A stretch of 64,000 nt of DNA. Origin: Limnoperna fortunei. Taxonomy: Eukaryota; Mollusca; Bivalvia; Mytilida; Modiolidae. The position numbers and the translations under genes are program-made. Position 1 is the stretch's first letter. Each line of letters starts with the position of its first letter. Below the pieces are notes generated by a model. It saw only the letters and a program-made list of their open reading frames with translations, did no database searches and was not told where the DNA came from. The stretch covers positions 10,426,641 to 10,490,640 of the forward strand of contig OX104122.1 in NCBI GenBank assembly GCA_944474755.1, in the 5' to 3' direction. This document shows, piece by piece, positions 1 to 11,408 of this stretch.

Positions 1-1620
1 AAAAAAACCTAGTAATACTGTGTTGGAATGCCAGCACAAATCGGCCAAAAATCCCAAAATTTTCATGGAACGTATTTCATTGAAATCGGTACATTAAAAT
101 AGGTCTTGATAAAAAAAATCGTTGAAATCAGACAAAGTTGGCATTGGGAGGGGGAGGGGAAGGGTGGTAAAATGACAGCGTTTTACAAAATGGCAGCATA
201 GTCAACCGTATCAGTTTACCAATTTCCATTGAAATCGCTCGTAGAGATCTGAAAAATGTATTTTTATTTTTAGCGGCAACTATTTTAAAAACGGCGGCCC
301 TTTAAAAAATTTGAATGCACAACTTCAGTAGTCCCAATATACTCACAAAGTTTCTTGTTGAAAGAAGAAGAACTAGTGCTATATATTGTGATTGCAAGCA
401 AGTCACAAAAATTCCCCTCCCGTCTACAAACATAGTCGGTCACATGACAGTCTTAGCTTGTGCATTAAAATATACCTACTTATCAAATTTCGTTGAATTT
501 GGACAAAGTTGTGGGGAAATGGATTTATTTACAAAATGGCGGCGTTTGCGTCAAATTTATTTCAACCATCCCGAGGTCTGAGAACTGCTCTTTTTTCAAC
601 GGCGGCCATTTTCAAAAATCTTAAACCGATGTGCACAACTAGACATGGCATCTAGATTTGTGCAAAGTTTCATGAGCATCTCTCGACTCGTTCTACAAAA
701 TAATGTCGGACAAACTCAATTATTAGAAAGATGGAAAAACATGATTATAATCGCATGGATCGTGAATGGCTCCCAAACGACCCCCGTGGACCCTCCAGTT
801 CAGACATCTATTCGCATCATCTTTATCTACCAGAAAAGCAAGTTTCGTGCAAATCGGATCATTTTGCAATTTTGGTGGCCATCTTTAATACAAAATGGTC
901 GCCATAGAAATTTAACATGTATGTCAGTGTTCTGCATATCATATGCTACGTACATGTATATACCAATTTTCATTAAAAATCCATTAACTTATAAATTTTT
1001 ATTTTTTTCATTTTCAAAATTGCTGCCATTTTAAGATCGTTGGCATAATCAAATTCTCATTTTCAGATAGCCACCATGATTGAATTCTAATTTTTTTATG
1101 ACTAACATCCATTCGCAACATCATAATTTACCTGAAAAACCAAGTCTCGTGCAAAATAAATCGGACCAATTTGAATATGTTGAAGGCCATCTTGGATTCA
1201 AAATGACCGCCATAGAAAGTCAACATGTGCCTCATATGGTGCGGTATAACATACTGCACTTATATACCAACTTTCATTTAAATCCCTACACTTTGATTTT
1301 TAAAGATTTTTGTTCAATTTCAAAATGGAGCGGCTTTTAAGATGGCCTCCATCATCAAATACAAATTTTTTTGACTAACATCATTCGCCACATATTATTT
1401 TAGCTTAAATCCGTTCGTGCAAATTGGAGCATTTTTAATTTTCGGCGGCTTTCTTGGATTCAAAATGGCTGCGATGGACAGTCAACATGTGCATCATATG
1501 GTACGATTTCACACATTCATATAGTTCATAATAATTTTCATTACAATCCAAATACTTTTGGAGTTTAAGAATTTTTTTCATTATCAAAATGGCCGCTTAT
1601 TTCAAATTTTAAATTAGCAT
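1..1620. repeat. Degenerate tandem repeat containing 'CAAAATGGC' blocks
   Basis: The motif CAAAATGGC(G/C)GCC recurs about ten times. A longer unit of roughly 260-310 bp is visible: blocks reading AAAATGG(C/T)(C/T)GC(C/G)AT..AGTCAACATGT occur near 893, 1,201 and 1,464, each followed by a CATATGGT.CG stretch and a TTTCATT..AATCC stretch. Open frames at 315-581, 645-1034 and 1080-1340 fall inside this decayed repeat, have no recognisable domain and are not called as genes. Confidence 0.6.
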
Positions 1621-1689
1621 GCATTATTTCATGTTTTTTGAAGTTTCAAATCGATCTAATGTACGGTCTCCGAGAAAATGGTCGGACAA

Positions 1690-1965
1690 AATTATTGGAA
1701 GAAAAATATAATAAGATCAAACAACGCAAAAACAATATGTCTATACACAACTCAGTTTGGGAGGCATAATAATACGAAACTTGGCAAATACAACAAGTCA
1801 TCCGACACATCGTGGTCGGGGACATAATAATAAGAAGAAACTAGACACAAGCAATAACTCCTGCGACACTTCGTGGTCGGTGACTTAGTAATGATAAGAA
1901 ACCAGACAACAACAATAAGTCGCTGAAAACTGTGTTTTGGGCGACTTAATTACCTTTCAAGGGAT
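1690..1965. repeat. Short degenerate tandem repeat (about 65-70 bp unit)
   Basis: Three to four diverged units share the pattern GAAAC..G.CAA.ACAACAA(G/T)..., then CGACAC.TCGTGGTCGG.GAC(A/T)TA.TAAT. Each unit contains a small inverted repeat around the GTGGTCGG core. There is no coding signal. Confidence 0.5.
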
Positions 1966-2129
1966 GGAGTAATTATATTCGTCATTTTATGACAATGTAT
2001 ATACGGATTGACACAGTAGTTTATTCGTACTTTCGTTTTATTATTTAATAACCTTTTACGATTACTTCAATTTATTATTTTCAACCTGTGACATTCAGAA
2101 AGTTGTTACATAATTTTAAATTTCGTTTG

Positions 2130-3110
2130 TAAAACGTTGTACGAACGATGTATCATGAAGTGTACGCAAATGAAAACGGAAAGCGTATAACGATATACGA
2201 TGGAATAAACGATAAACCATACAATGCATGCAGGAGAAAACCATACTGTAGCATTGTACTAACTAGCTTAATCTGTGTTGGCCCGGTATTTATTTGAAAT
2301 TGGCTGTATTGGTCCCGAGACCATAGGGTCGAGGGTCAATACAGCCGACAGATATTCAATACAAGTCCAATACAGAATGTCAGTTTGTAACATGTTTATT
2401 AAATAAACCAAACAGTCTGTATATTAGCTGGATTGTATGAACCTTGCGAATGATTACCAAGTCTAAAAAGAGCACAGAACGAATAAATACACTATAACAT
2501 ACAACCAATTATGACAAATCATCAACATACCAAATATCAACACACTCACATTTCAAATAGCAAAGAAAAATGACATTTGTGTCACGGAGGAAAAAAGTAA
2601 AGAAAGTTGGGTATCTGGCAAACAGTGTAAGGATAGCCGTTTCTAAATACTATTTATCATACCTGGTTCATATTCACTCTAGTCCTTCTTTAGTAAGCTC
2701 AACCAGGCCCTTGCCAATAAACTATCCATTTCACTACACGAAATGCCATGACAGTCCGTCTATAGTCACCGAGATCTAGCTTACTGATTCGGAAGACCGG
2801 AGGCGAGATCGTAAACGGGCAATATGACTTTCCTTATTGCCCTGTGGGCCGATCGAAAAAAGTTATTAACCGGGTAGCCTTTTTTATAATAATTTAGTAA
2901 TCAAGATATTGATCATGCCGATTTTAGCTTATTAGGGCCAAATTTTACCTATTATTTTATAATACACTATACAAAAACGATTTACGCACAATGTACGAAT
3001 GATACACGAACATTGTACAAACTATAAATACACGATGTACGATACAATCGTTAATTTATGGGTTCCAGAGACTGTATCACGCAGTTTGAAAATCGCACTA
3101 ACAAATTACA
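2130..3110. repeat. Dispersed repeat family B, copy 1
   Basis: The segment has a GTACGAACGATGTA-type block near 2,140, a palindromic block built on CTGTATTGGTCC...GGGTCAATACAG near 2,302-2,345, a block around CGGAAGACCGGAGGCGAGAT at about 2,790, a GTTATTAACCGGGTA block and AAACGATTTACG near 2,975. The same blocks appear at 21,857-22,480, several of them reverse-complemented, so this is one mobile family with internal rearrangement. No protein is encoded. The 69-codon frame at 2,570-2,779 shows nothing recognisable. Confidence 0.55.
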
Positions 3111-3439
3111 ATCGTACCACACTTGAAAAAAGTCTTTGCTAAGGAGGTGATTATACGTCATGAAGTATATAAGTGTATTGCCCAAAATGTTCTCTTTTCT
3201 CTATACGAAGACACCGAACCCCCCCCCCCCCCAAGCACAGTAATATTTCAATACAATGTATATTATACTTAACTGCTGCTCTGGAGAGATAAAATGGTTT
3301 TCAGTTTACTAGCCAAATAAATGTTAACTTTGTACTTATAAAGTTTCATGCGATAAGGAGTGTTTGTTACTTGTTCAAGATCGGCGGATCTTTCTGGGGC
3401 ACTTTGCCTTTCTATCGAATGATTTAAAGCCTCTCTTTA

Positions 3440-3978
3440 TTGAACACATTTTTCAGCGTATCGTTCACCTCGACGCCTCCAAACACGTGTTCGTTCGTCA
3501 CTGTGTCTCAAGTGATAACGGGATTCATCGGACCACAACACAGATGCCCATTGTCTATGTGCCCATCGTTGAAGCACTCGTGTCTATTCAAGTCGGTTTC
3601 GACGCCTCTAAAGGGGTGAGCATGTTTCTTTGGAGAGGTCGTCTTGCTCCGAGTCCATTTTGGCGTAGTCGACATCTAACTGTATTAGATCCAATTGGCC
3701 TTCTGTGCGTTCCAATCGCCTCACGTGACGTCTGTACAGAGGTTCGGAATCGATCTCGTAAATGCTGAAGGCGAATGTAACGGTCTTGCTGAGGGTCGTT
3801 GTCTTCCTGGGCGTGGCCTGTCGCTTACTGAACCCCTCGGCTGATGTCGTTGGGCCAAGCGAGTAATTGTCGACGGTGAACAATGCATCCGACTAGAGAT
3901 TTTACGTAGAGACATCCTTCCTTGGATCATGCCAAAAACCTCCTGTCGCTTAGTGTCTGAAAGCTTTGGCATTATCAC
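3440..3978 (-). pseudogene. Tc1-like transposase, broken and 3'-truncated
   Basis: Reading the minus strand from 3,978, the first frame gives a helix-turn-helix DNA-binding region of the Tc1 type (MPKLSDTKRQEVFGMI, then SLRKIS.RMHCSPSTITRL) and a basic GRQRPS hook. After frameshifts, another frame gives RDRFRTSVQTSREA.GTHRR and NTVRCRLRQNGL, then the catalytic-core block VLWSDESRYHL with the second acidic residue of the DDE/D triad, and RVWRRRGERYA. Similarity stops soon after this block, so the C-terminal third with the last catalytic residue is missing. It has at least two frameshifts and must be dead. No terminal inverted repeats were found around it. Confidence 0.85.
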
Positions 3979-4358
3979 ATTTGTATAAAGTAAACCTTGA
4001 AAACTTTAGATAGGATTTTTGTAGCCGTAAGTAAAGGTTAACATATGGACTTCTTTTGAGGTTATTCATTCATTTCTACATGGCACAACGAAAATTTCGC
4101 GCATTTGTAAGTGGTTACTGTAGGAGAGAGAGTTTTAAAAATCAGTGGACCATTAATGTATCGATTTGTTAGTTAATGATTTTAAAACACATATACCTTT
4201 GCAAATTTATTCAACTTTTACACACATCAAAAATATTCCAAACACAGTGTTGCGTTTTCATTGGAACTCAGTATACATTGTATCTATTTTCGGTACATTT
4301 TATTCATTCAAATTTTTTTCCAACTTCAAATATCGATAACAATAAATAAATTGGAAAC
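3979..4358. other. Unassigned AT-rich sequence
   Basis: I see no gene, RNA or repeat that can be supported here. Confidence 0.4.
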
Positions 4359-4660
4359 AGTGATGGGACATTGGAAATTTTGACTGCTAAAAGTATGGAG
4401 AAATGGGTAGGGAGCAGAATTGAACCTTTTGTAGGGCTATAGTGAGCCTAATATTTTCTACAAAAGGGGTCGTGCAAAGAGCGTTTTATTTCCAAACACG
4501 CTACCAACTACAGTCCATGTTCAGGCTTTCCCTATTATAACATTACAACCCCCAGCCTACCCCAAAAGAGGGAGACTTGCTAACCTGTCAACGCATTGGA
4601 AAGCTCTGTGGGTAGATCACTGGGAATGTTCCAAGTATAGTCCCAGAATATAATATGAAC
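4359..4660 (+). repeat. Dispersed repeat family A, copy 1
   Basis: It shares ordered blocks with four other places in the window (11,409; 23,165; 54,444; 60,919): TTTTGACTGC..., AAAGTATG, GGGTAGG, CCTTTTGTAG, TACAAAAGGGGTC, CACGCTACC.ACTAC, GTCAGGCTTTCCGTAT-like, ACAACCCCC and AGCTCTGTGGGT.GA.CACTGGGAA. This copy lacks the 5' GATTGATTG head and is diverged. No open frame is conserved between copies, so it is a non-coding mobile element. Confidence 0.65.
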
Positions 4661-5073
4661 TATAATTATTATAATCATTTTTGCAGATAGTCGCTATGTT
4701 TGTTTTTGGTTTAGTCACAGGATCGTTGATTTCAAACTATCCGTACATTTTATAGGTTTATTTTATCCACGGTGTGAAAGGCTGAAAATGGGTTCTTCTG
4801 CATTCAGAAATAAGCAAAATGGGCAACGTCATCAGAGTTGCTCACAAAACATTATACGTTTTTATGCAGAAAATGGTCATTTTACCAAGTCGAGCATGGT
4901 ACCTTCGGTACCAACCTCAGACTTAGCGAGTTTAAAAAGTTTTTATTTAGTTTTACATTTTTTTTCCTACTTTCGGTATTTTGGCGCCTCAAGTTACGCT
5001 ATCAATACGTCAACAGACAATGACGTCAAGTTCCGATTTAATTCATAATTTATGTGTCAATGTGAATGTAGGG

Positions 5074-5797
5074 TACGGAAGCCGTAAGTGGACATGAAAA
5101 ATAAGAACTTTTTTTAATACGTTATCTCGATAAAACGAAATTGTTATATCGAGATCTCGATAAAACTGTCTATCGTTATCTCGAGAAAACAAAATTGTTA
5201 TATTGAAATCTCAATAAAACAATGTATCGTTATCTCGAGAAAACGATATTGTTATATCGTGATCTCGATATTAAGATATCGTTATCTCGAGAAAACGATA
5301 TTGTTATATCTTGATCTCGATAAAGCAATTGTATCGTTATCTCAAGATACGATACTGTTATATCGAGAAAACGATATAGTTATCTAGAGAAAACGAAATT
5401 GTTATTTCGTTTTCTCGCGATAACAATATCTTTATATCGAGATCACGATATAACAATATCGTTTTCTCGAGATAACGATACACGTGTTTTATTGAGATCA
5501 CGATATAACAATATCTTTATATCGAGATCACGGTATAACAATATCGTTTTCTCGAGATAACAGTATCGTTTCTCGAGATAACGATCTCTTTGTACCGACA
5601 TCACGATATAACAATATCGTTTACTCGAGATAACGATACATTGTTTTATCGAGATCTCGATTTAACAATATCTTTATATTGAGATCACGATATAACAGTA
5701 TCGTTTTCTCGAGATAACTAGGCTGTTTAATCGAGATCTTTTTTATAACAATTTTGTTTTATCGAGATAATTTTCATGTCCCCTTACGGCTTCCGTA
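5074..5797. mobile_element. Foldback (long palindromic) transposable element with 6-bp target duplication
   Basis: Both ends carry a 27-bp inverted repeat with one mismatch (left 5,074-5,100; right 5,771-5,797; core ACGGAAGCCGTAAG and its complement). The sequence GTAGGG sits directly outside both ends (5,068-5,073 and 5,798-5,803) and reads as a 6-bp target-site duplication. The whole interior is a degenerate array of TATCGTTATCTCGAGAAAACGA-like words. In the left half they read mostly one way and in the right half mostly the reverse complement, so the element can fold on itself over nearly its full length. It encodes nothing. Foldback structure is seen directly; the parent transposon family is not identified. 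Confidence 0.85.
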
Positions 5798-5803
5798 GTA
5801 GGG

Positions 5804-6840
5804 CATCTGCAGTGTTTGAAAGGAAGTACAAATACAAATATAAAAAGACAGAAATATTACTCTGTAGAATAGCATACACTGGTACTCTAGAAAATACATT
5901 AGCAACGCGCGAACAATACACCATGCCTGACGTTAGCAACGCAGCCGGGAGCATAGGATTTGTACCGACGGTAACCAACTAATCAAAAGTCCGCATTTGT
6001 TACAAGCCGGGGATAATACACTCTGCCGGTCACATACTTATGTTTGATCTTGGCATGTCCTACGTTATTTTCCCCGCATTCTACTCGTCCGTAAATAAAT
6101 ACTTTCTTGACTTACATAATTTTGTATAGAGAATTATCGAACATGAATATGATTCGTTTACAATATCTTGGGTTCCAAATAGATACATGTACATGAACGA
6201 AGTTTCCTCAAATAAAACATATTCCAAGATACAAAGATCTTTAGGAGAGGTGGTGAAAAGGATGTGGGGTGGGTCTACACAGCTAAATCCCAGAGCAACT
6301 ATATTGTATCGAACGTCGCATTCGTCAAACACACCGGGGAGCACAGTGCAGAAAGTATTTTTTTTTTAAACAACAATATTTTAGTATAGAATTTTTACCG
6401 TTATGCACAGTATTATAAGACGTAGAGTGCTCACAGTCTGACAGTACAAATAATCCTATTTAAAATGTTATCGTTTTATTGATCTTGTAGGATGATATAT
6501 GTGTAATAAATGTCAGGACATCACCTGATGACCGAAGTTAAACAAACATTTGATATTTGTGTGATGTCTTAACTTCTTACACAGACAAGGAACTGCATAT
6601 CGAGTACTAACGATTCACTGTACATTCTAAACTTCAAAGAAAATAGATTATGTTTTATGTTAAAATTAGTAAGTTCATTATTTTTAAATCCATATTATGA
6701 AGATTAATAAATGCTAGGATATATTACGTCCTGACCTTTTTACTGTATTGAAATATGTGTGAAGAATTGATTTTGCAGCACAAACACGCAGAGATGCAAT
6801 AAACGAAGGTCTTGAAGAGATACAGGAACAATGTTTATAA
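5804..6840. other. Unassigned sequence, no supported gene
   Basis: Short open frames on both strands (for example 5,776-5,982 plus and 6,081-6,344 minus) overlap each other and show no domain, splice or codon signal. A GTGATGTC..(A/T)..GACATCACC inverted pair near 6,510-6,570 is the only structure noticed. Confidence 0.4.
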
Positions 6841-6844
6841 CTGA

Positions 6845-6905
6845 TTAATTGATTGATGTTTAATGTCCAACAAGCAGTATTGCAGCTAAATATTCAGGAC
6901 CTGTA
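6845..6905 (+). repeat. 5' fragment of dispersed repeat family A
   Basis: It reads GATTGATGTTTAATGTCCAA, then GCAGTATTGCAGCTAAATATTCAGGAC, matching the head of the family-A copy at 11,409. The rest of that family is absent, so this is a truncated copy. Confidence 0.5.
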
Positions 6906-6919
6906 TACTATATGTATAA

Positions 6920-8060
6920 TGTAATATTTGTATATTATGGTCGCTATATCTTCAGTGTATGAATGCTGTACGTACATTGTATAGAGCGTGGTACACAGTA
7001 TTTAAAGCGTTCTACATACTACGATATTATTACGTGATGATTTCTGTATTGGTCTAGTTAATTATTGGTCCAAGGCTTGCTGTATTGGCCTGAGGCAAAG
7101 CCAAAGGACAATACATCTGGCCAGGACCAATAACTAGGCCACTCCAGAAATCACGTAATGAAATCTGTATTAATTAACTCGTCCAAATCAATTAGGATTT
7201 CAATACAGGATGGAATCAGGCCAATACAGGTCGAATCAGGGCAATACCGATATTGGACTAGTTAAGTCTGTATTGGACTAGTTCAGTAATATATATCATA
7301 TCGGCAGTTTAACTGTTATTTAAGTGAATATTATATTAGTTAATTAATAAAGTGGATTATGCGCTATATACCCAATACAAGGAACACTCTGCCTCCAATA
7401 TATGGACTCTATACATTTTATGGAACGCCCTATATACAATACATGAAGCTTTACATAATGTATATGTACGAGGTATATGTAGACCTCTATATAAAATGTG
7501 GTGCATATACAATGAGTGAAGCTTTCTATGAAAGTTATATGGAGCGCTCTGCATGCAACATATGGAGCTTTACGTTCAGTATGTCGAGAGCTTTACATTC
7601 AGTATATAGAGTATTATACATGCAGTATGCGTGCAATCTACATACATTATTTTAACCGCTCTGTATAAAATGTGGAGCACACTACATACGGTATATGGAG
7701 TGCTAAAACACTCAGTATACTGTGCGCTCTACAGACAGTAAGTGGTATGATCTAAACTAAGTACTATAATATGGAGCGCTCTTTGTACATTACATCTATG
7801 TGGTCTTATTCCTACAGTATATTTAGACTCTATCCCATTATACAGTATATTAAGCGCTTTGCATAATATGTGTAGCATACTAAATACAATATATGATACG
7901 TTCTACATACTATACATACAATACGTGTATATACAGAAGAGACTACATACGAGGGCCATAATTTGACATATCTAATTGCAGCATATGAAGTGTTCAACAG
8001 GCAGTCTATGTAACACTCTAAATATTATATCTAGCCGACTTATATACCACATCGGCCATT
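6920..8060. repeat. Degenerate satellite of about 20-23 bp units (TATGGAGCGCTCTACATACAG-like)
   Basis: Words such as TATATGGAGCGCTCT, ACATACAGTATA and GGAGC(G/T)CT recur every 18-23 bp over about 1.1 kb with heavy divergence. The stretch 7,032-7,290 is a different element inserted in it. The open frames at 7,357-7,554 (minus) and 7,359-7,655 (plus) are translations of this repeat on both strands, not genes. Confidence 0.55.
7032..7160. mobile_element. Palindromic MITE-like element ('TATTGG' family)
   Basis: The left arm (ATTACGTGATGATTTCTGTA, then TTATTGGTCC) is repeated in reverse complement on the right (GGACCAATAA, then CCAGAAATCACGTAAT). Related TATTGG palindromes lie in family B near 2,302 and 22,243. 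Further CAATAC/GTATTGG words continue to about 7,290. Confidence 0.55.
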
Positions 8061-8119
8061 AATATATGGAGTGCGCGACATACACTTTATAGAGAGATCT
8101 ATTAAATTCGAACAATTGT

Positions 8120-8367
8120 CATATTTGAATTGGGGGGCCTCGGTGGCCGAGTGGTTAAAGTAGTTCGTCTACTTTTGATCACGTGGTCTGTCAACACTGC
8201 GATTGCGGGTTCTATTCTCACTGCGGGCCGGGTGTACTTGACTCCAATCTTAATTGACAAGGTTTGTCAGTTTTCCTACCACAGGTCGGGGGTTTTCTTC
8301 AGGTACTTGGGCTTGCTGAAATTGGCGTTAAACACCATCAAACAAACAAACAAACATATTTGAATTG
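8120..8367 (+). mobile_element. tRNA-derived SINE, full length with 13-bp target duplication
   Basis: The head reads GGGGCCTCGGTGGCCGAGTG, with a pol III A-box like that of a Leu/Ser-type tRNA, and a B-box GCGGGTTCTATTC lies about 60 bp later. A conserved body follows (GTGTACTTGACTCCAATCTT, then TTGACAAGG..TG.CAGTTTTCCTACC.CAGGTCGGGGGTTTTC) and a GGCGTTAAACACCATCAAACAAACAAACAAA tail. CATATTTGAATTG flanks it on both sides (8,120-8,132 and 8,355-8,367), a clear target-site duplication from insertion by a LINE machinery. The 77-codon frame across it is not a gene. Confidence 0.9.
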
Positions 8368-8374
8368 AGGCTCT

Positions 8375-9185
8375 AGAAGAGGAAAATGAAAACCCCTACG
8401 TCGGAAATTCTAATAAAGGAAGCGAGGTTCTTTACGGAGAACAAAATGAACCAGTTACAATAAACATTTTATACCAATTGTTAACTGGTATGAATAGTAG
8501 ATTGGTTAAGATAGAAAGCGGAATGTCCAAAATAGACAAGCTAGACAATACCATTACCAATCTTGTGACAGGTTATGAATAAAAAAAACAATGAAAGTCG
8601 GAAACATGGAGAGCGCCATCGATAAATTATAAGGCAAATTTAGAGTCTCGCATCAGAAATATTCATAGTCAAAAGAAGAGACGTAAGAGATTAAAAAAAA
8701 TAAGTTCGATGAAATAACAGCTAATCTTAAAAGGTCTTAGTAATATTATGTACGAGTATAAAACGAACCAAGAGGATAATCTGAAATACATAAACAGCAT
8801 AAAAACGTCAGTAAGCAAAGTGGCAAACGATGCCGACGTTTGAACTTAGACAAAAAAATCAAATTTATGATATGCAACTTTAGAGTGGACAACGAGGAAC
8901 TTAAAACCGAAATTTTAAATCTGAAATGCCTTTTAATGAAAAACAACTTGCTATAATATAAAGAATAGATTCGGACATGTATAACGCTTTGGACATGGTG
9001 CACACAACCTATTGTATCAAGATTTTGATCCTATAACGATCTAGCAAATATCTTGTCAAATGCATTTTGCTTGTAAGGAAAACTGTATGGTATCGGTCAG
9101 CAATACCGTGACGAAATAGAAAATGTGCGTATGAGTTTAAACCCAACAATGAAACAATAACGAGATGAAGAACACAGGGATAAGT
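8375..9185 (+). pseudogene. Relic of an L1-like LINE ORF1 (coiled coil plus C-terminal domain)
   Basis: Piecewise translation on the plus strand first gives a heptad-rich region (INILYQLLTGMNSRLVKIES, then KIDKLDNTITNL), resembling the ORF1 coiled coil of L1-like elements. Further on come EELKTEILNLKCLLMKNNLL, the conserved entry to the RNA-binding domain, and YGIGQQYRDEIENVR followed by LNPTMKQ, matching the YG(I/V)SQQFP.EI..RR..L.P.MK block of the ORF1 C-terminal domain. Several stops and frameshifts break it, so it cannot make protein. No ORF2 follows; a microsatellite comes next. Confidence 0.65.
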
Positions 9186-9188
9186 TTG

Positions 9189-9235
<47 letters not shown>

Positions 9236-9238
9236 ATT
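9186..9238. repeat. (AAAT)n microsatellite
   Basis: About eleven uninterrupted AAAT units follow the LINE ORF1 relic. It may have grown from a retrotransposon A-rich tail. Confidence 0.9.
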
Positions 9239-9239
9239 T

Positions 9240-10516
9240 TATTTGTTATTATATGTAAAATATGTGATGAAATACATTGAATAACAAAGCATTAGATGGA
9301 ATTGAATGTAATTATTTTTCAGATGAAACTGAAAGAAAGAAAATATTATCCCCCAAAACCTCAGAAGGAAAAACTCAGTGGTCATTATATTGATTTTATA
9401 ATTTATTTACCATTTGTAAAACACAGATTCACTTATTTATGTACTTCTGACGATATATGTGCAGTTGATTAATGCGATTTGTGCTAGACTGTAGGGAGCC
9501 CCAGAGCTACAGAAACAGGATTAAAACGATATAAATATACGAGCGTGATATTTATTGTTGGTCACCCGCTGATACGGATGTTTAACTGCAATCCATGATA
9601 CAACACTCATTTTTAAAAGAAATTAGTTCAGAGGTAAGGACAAGTTTACTTAATTAAAAATAATAAGGATTTTCATGTATGAACAGTTTTCGTATGTTTT
9701 TCATACTTTAATGTGCAATAAAAAAAAGTAAATATATATAACAAAATGGAATTCATATTATGTCATTTTACCGTTTTTTTCACATTAGATTAAACCTGTA
9801 AAAGCACAATGTGACTTTTTAAAATAAATAAAAATTAAAATAACATAGTTTGTGTAGATAGTTCATAAATGCAATTAGATTTTTTGTGTTTTACTTAACA
9901 TTTAAAAAATAAGTGTAAAAAGGGTGTTCCGCAAACATTGTCCACTTTTAACAGAAATTGTAGTTTTTTGTATCGCTGGGAAACTATTGCCTATAGACAA
10001 TGTAAAATATTATATTAATATAACATCTTCTTCTTTGGCGGGTTATTATTATTTAATTTATCGACAAAGTAACTGTCGCTTATATTTTTAGTACTTTTTA
10101 ATTCAGTGCTGCAAATATTAAAGTACAACAAAAAATGAAGACAAACTCTTTGCTTTATGAAAAAGTATCACAAGGTGATATCTGTATGAAGTATTTTGTC
10201 AAAAACAAATAAAACTTACCATTTTGAAGCTGATTCTAATTGTCACTTTAAGTCTCCTCGACAAATATGCTTTAGATAGAATTATTTAACATTAAGTGTT
10301 GCTTCGTCTTTTTTGAACTGTATTTCATCAAATTAAATACTTTTTTAGACTGTTAACAAATCAAACATCCTATATAAAAAGTTGTTTCCTTTTATTACAT
10401 TGACAACTTATAATGCAGTCCCCTTAATATTTTGGCGGAACAAGTATCTTCATATTTCTATTTTCCGCCTTTTACTTTCCTTCTCTTTGGATGCAAAATT
10501 TCAAAAAAAATTTCAG
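9240..10516. other. AT-rich sequence without a supported gene
   Basis: Nothing recognisable is visible on either strand. Poly-A/T runs and short stops dominate. Confidence 0.4.
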
Positions 10517-10602
10517 GTCATGGATTTTGATGGAAATGTAATATTTGATTTTCACCCAGGAAACAGTGTTTTATCGAATAGGTCAGCCACGGATTTCTCG
10601 GG
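10517..10602 (+). CDS. Candidate internal exon, function unknown
   Basis: An 86-bp stretch lies between a splice-acceptor-like AATTTCAG and a strong donor GGG|GTAAGTTT. One frame is open across it (VMDFDGNVIFDFHPGNSVLS, then NRSATDFSG) and ends two bases into a codon. I do not recognise a family. A compatible downstream piece lies at 12,087-12,147. No upstream exons were identified, so this could be chance. Confidence 0.25.
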
Positions 10603-11408
10603 GTAAGTTTCTACAATTAAAATCAAATTTACAAAAGATATAACAAAATATACAATTTTTATTATAAGTTTTTGTTGAACTTATAACTTTTGATACACCA
10701 TGTACACGCTTTTTACTACATACTCATTTTCTTTGCGCATGTGTTTTTAAGATCCATTGTACAGAGTATACTATAAAATGTTTAAGATGGCGCGATGGAT
10801 TCTAATTAATGCACCTTCCTTTCATGCAATTACACAATTTATACTCATCAATATAATATACACACTTTTAAAAATTTATCTGACTAATATTATATTATAA
10901 CAACTCGATCAGTCATGTATTGCTATCGTCATTTATATAAGAAAAATGCATCTGACCAGATGTACCATTTGTTTTTTAATGTGGATATATACATGTATGT
11001 TTACTAAAAAGCACACCTTGTTTTCACGTATGCCTAAGATAACTAAACATCGGCTGTAAACTGATATCAACAGAATTAGTTGCGATATAAATACACATTT
11101 TCACCATTTACAATTACTTTTGCACACTTAACAGATACTTGCCTTATATAATATTAATTAAAAAAATATATTGCATATACAAACTTGTGCAATGTACTTT
11201 TGAGTACAATATGTTGCGCAGCAGAAACTACGCGCTTATAGATATTGCACCACGTGACCAAACTTAGTAAAAAATAGTGTCAAGAGTGGACGATATCAAT
11301 ACAAAAATTTCTATACTCAATACCGATAACGAAATACAAACGCAACACGAATATAATTGCATGCAATTGACGAATAAAAATAAGTCCATATTGGTTTTAG
11401 TCAATTGG

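Noticed and set aside
8132..8220. Leu/Ser-like tRNA gene (also at 12,390, 15,343 and 22,728)
   Set aside because: A- and B-boxes are present but the acceptor and anticodon arms do not pair as in a working tRNA, and the body and (CAAA)n tail show they are SINEs.
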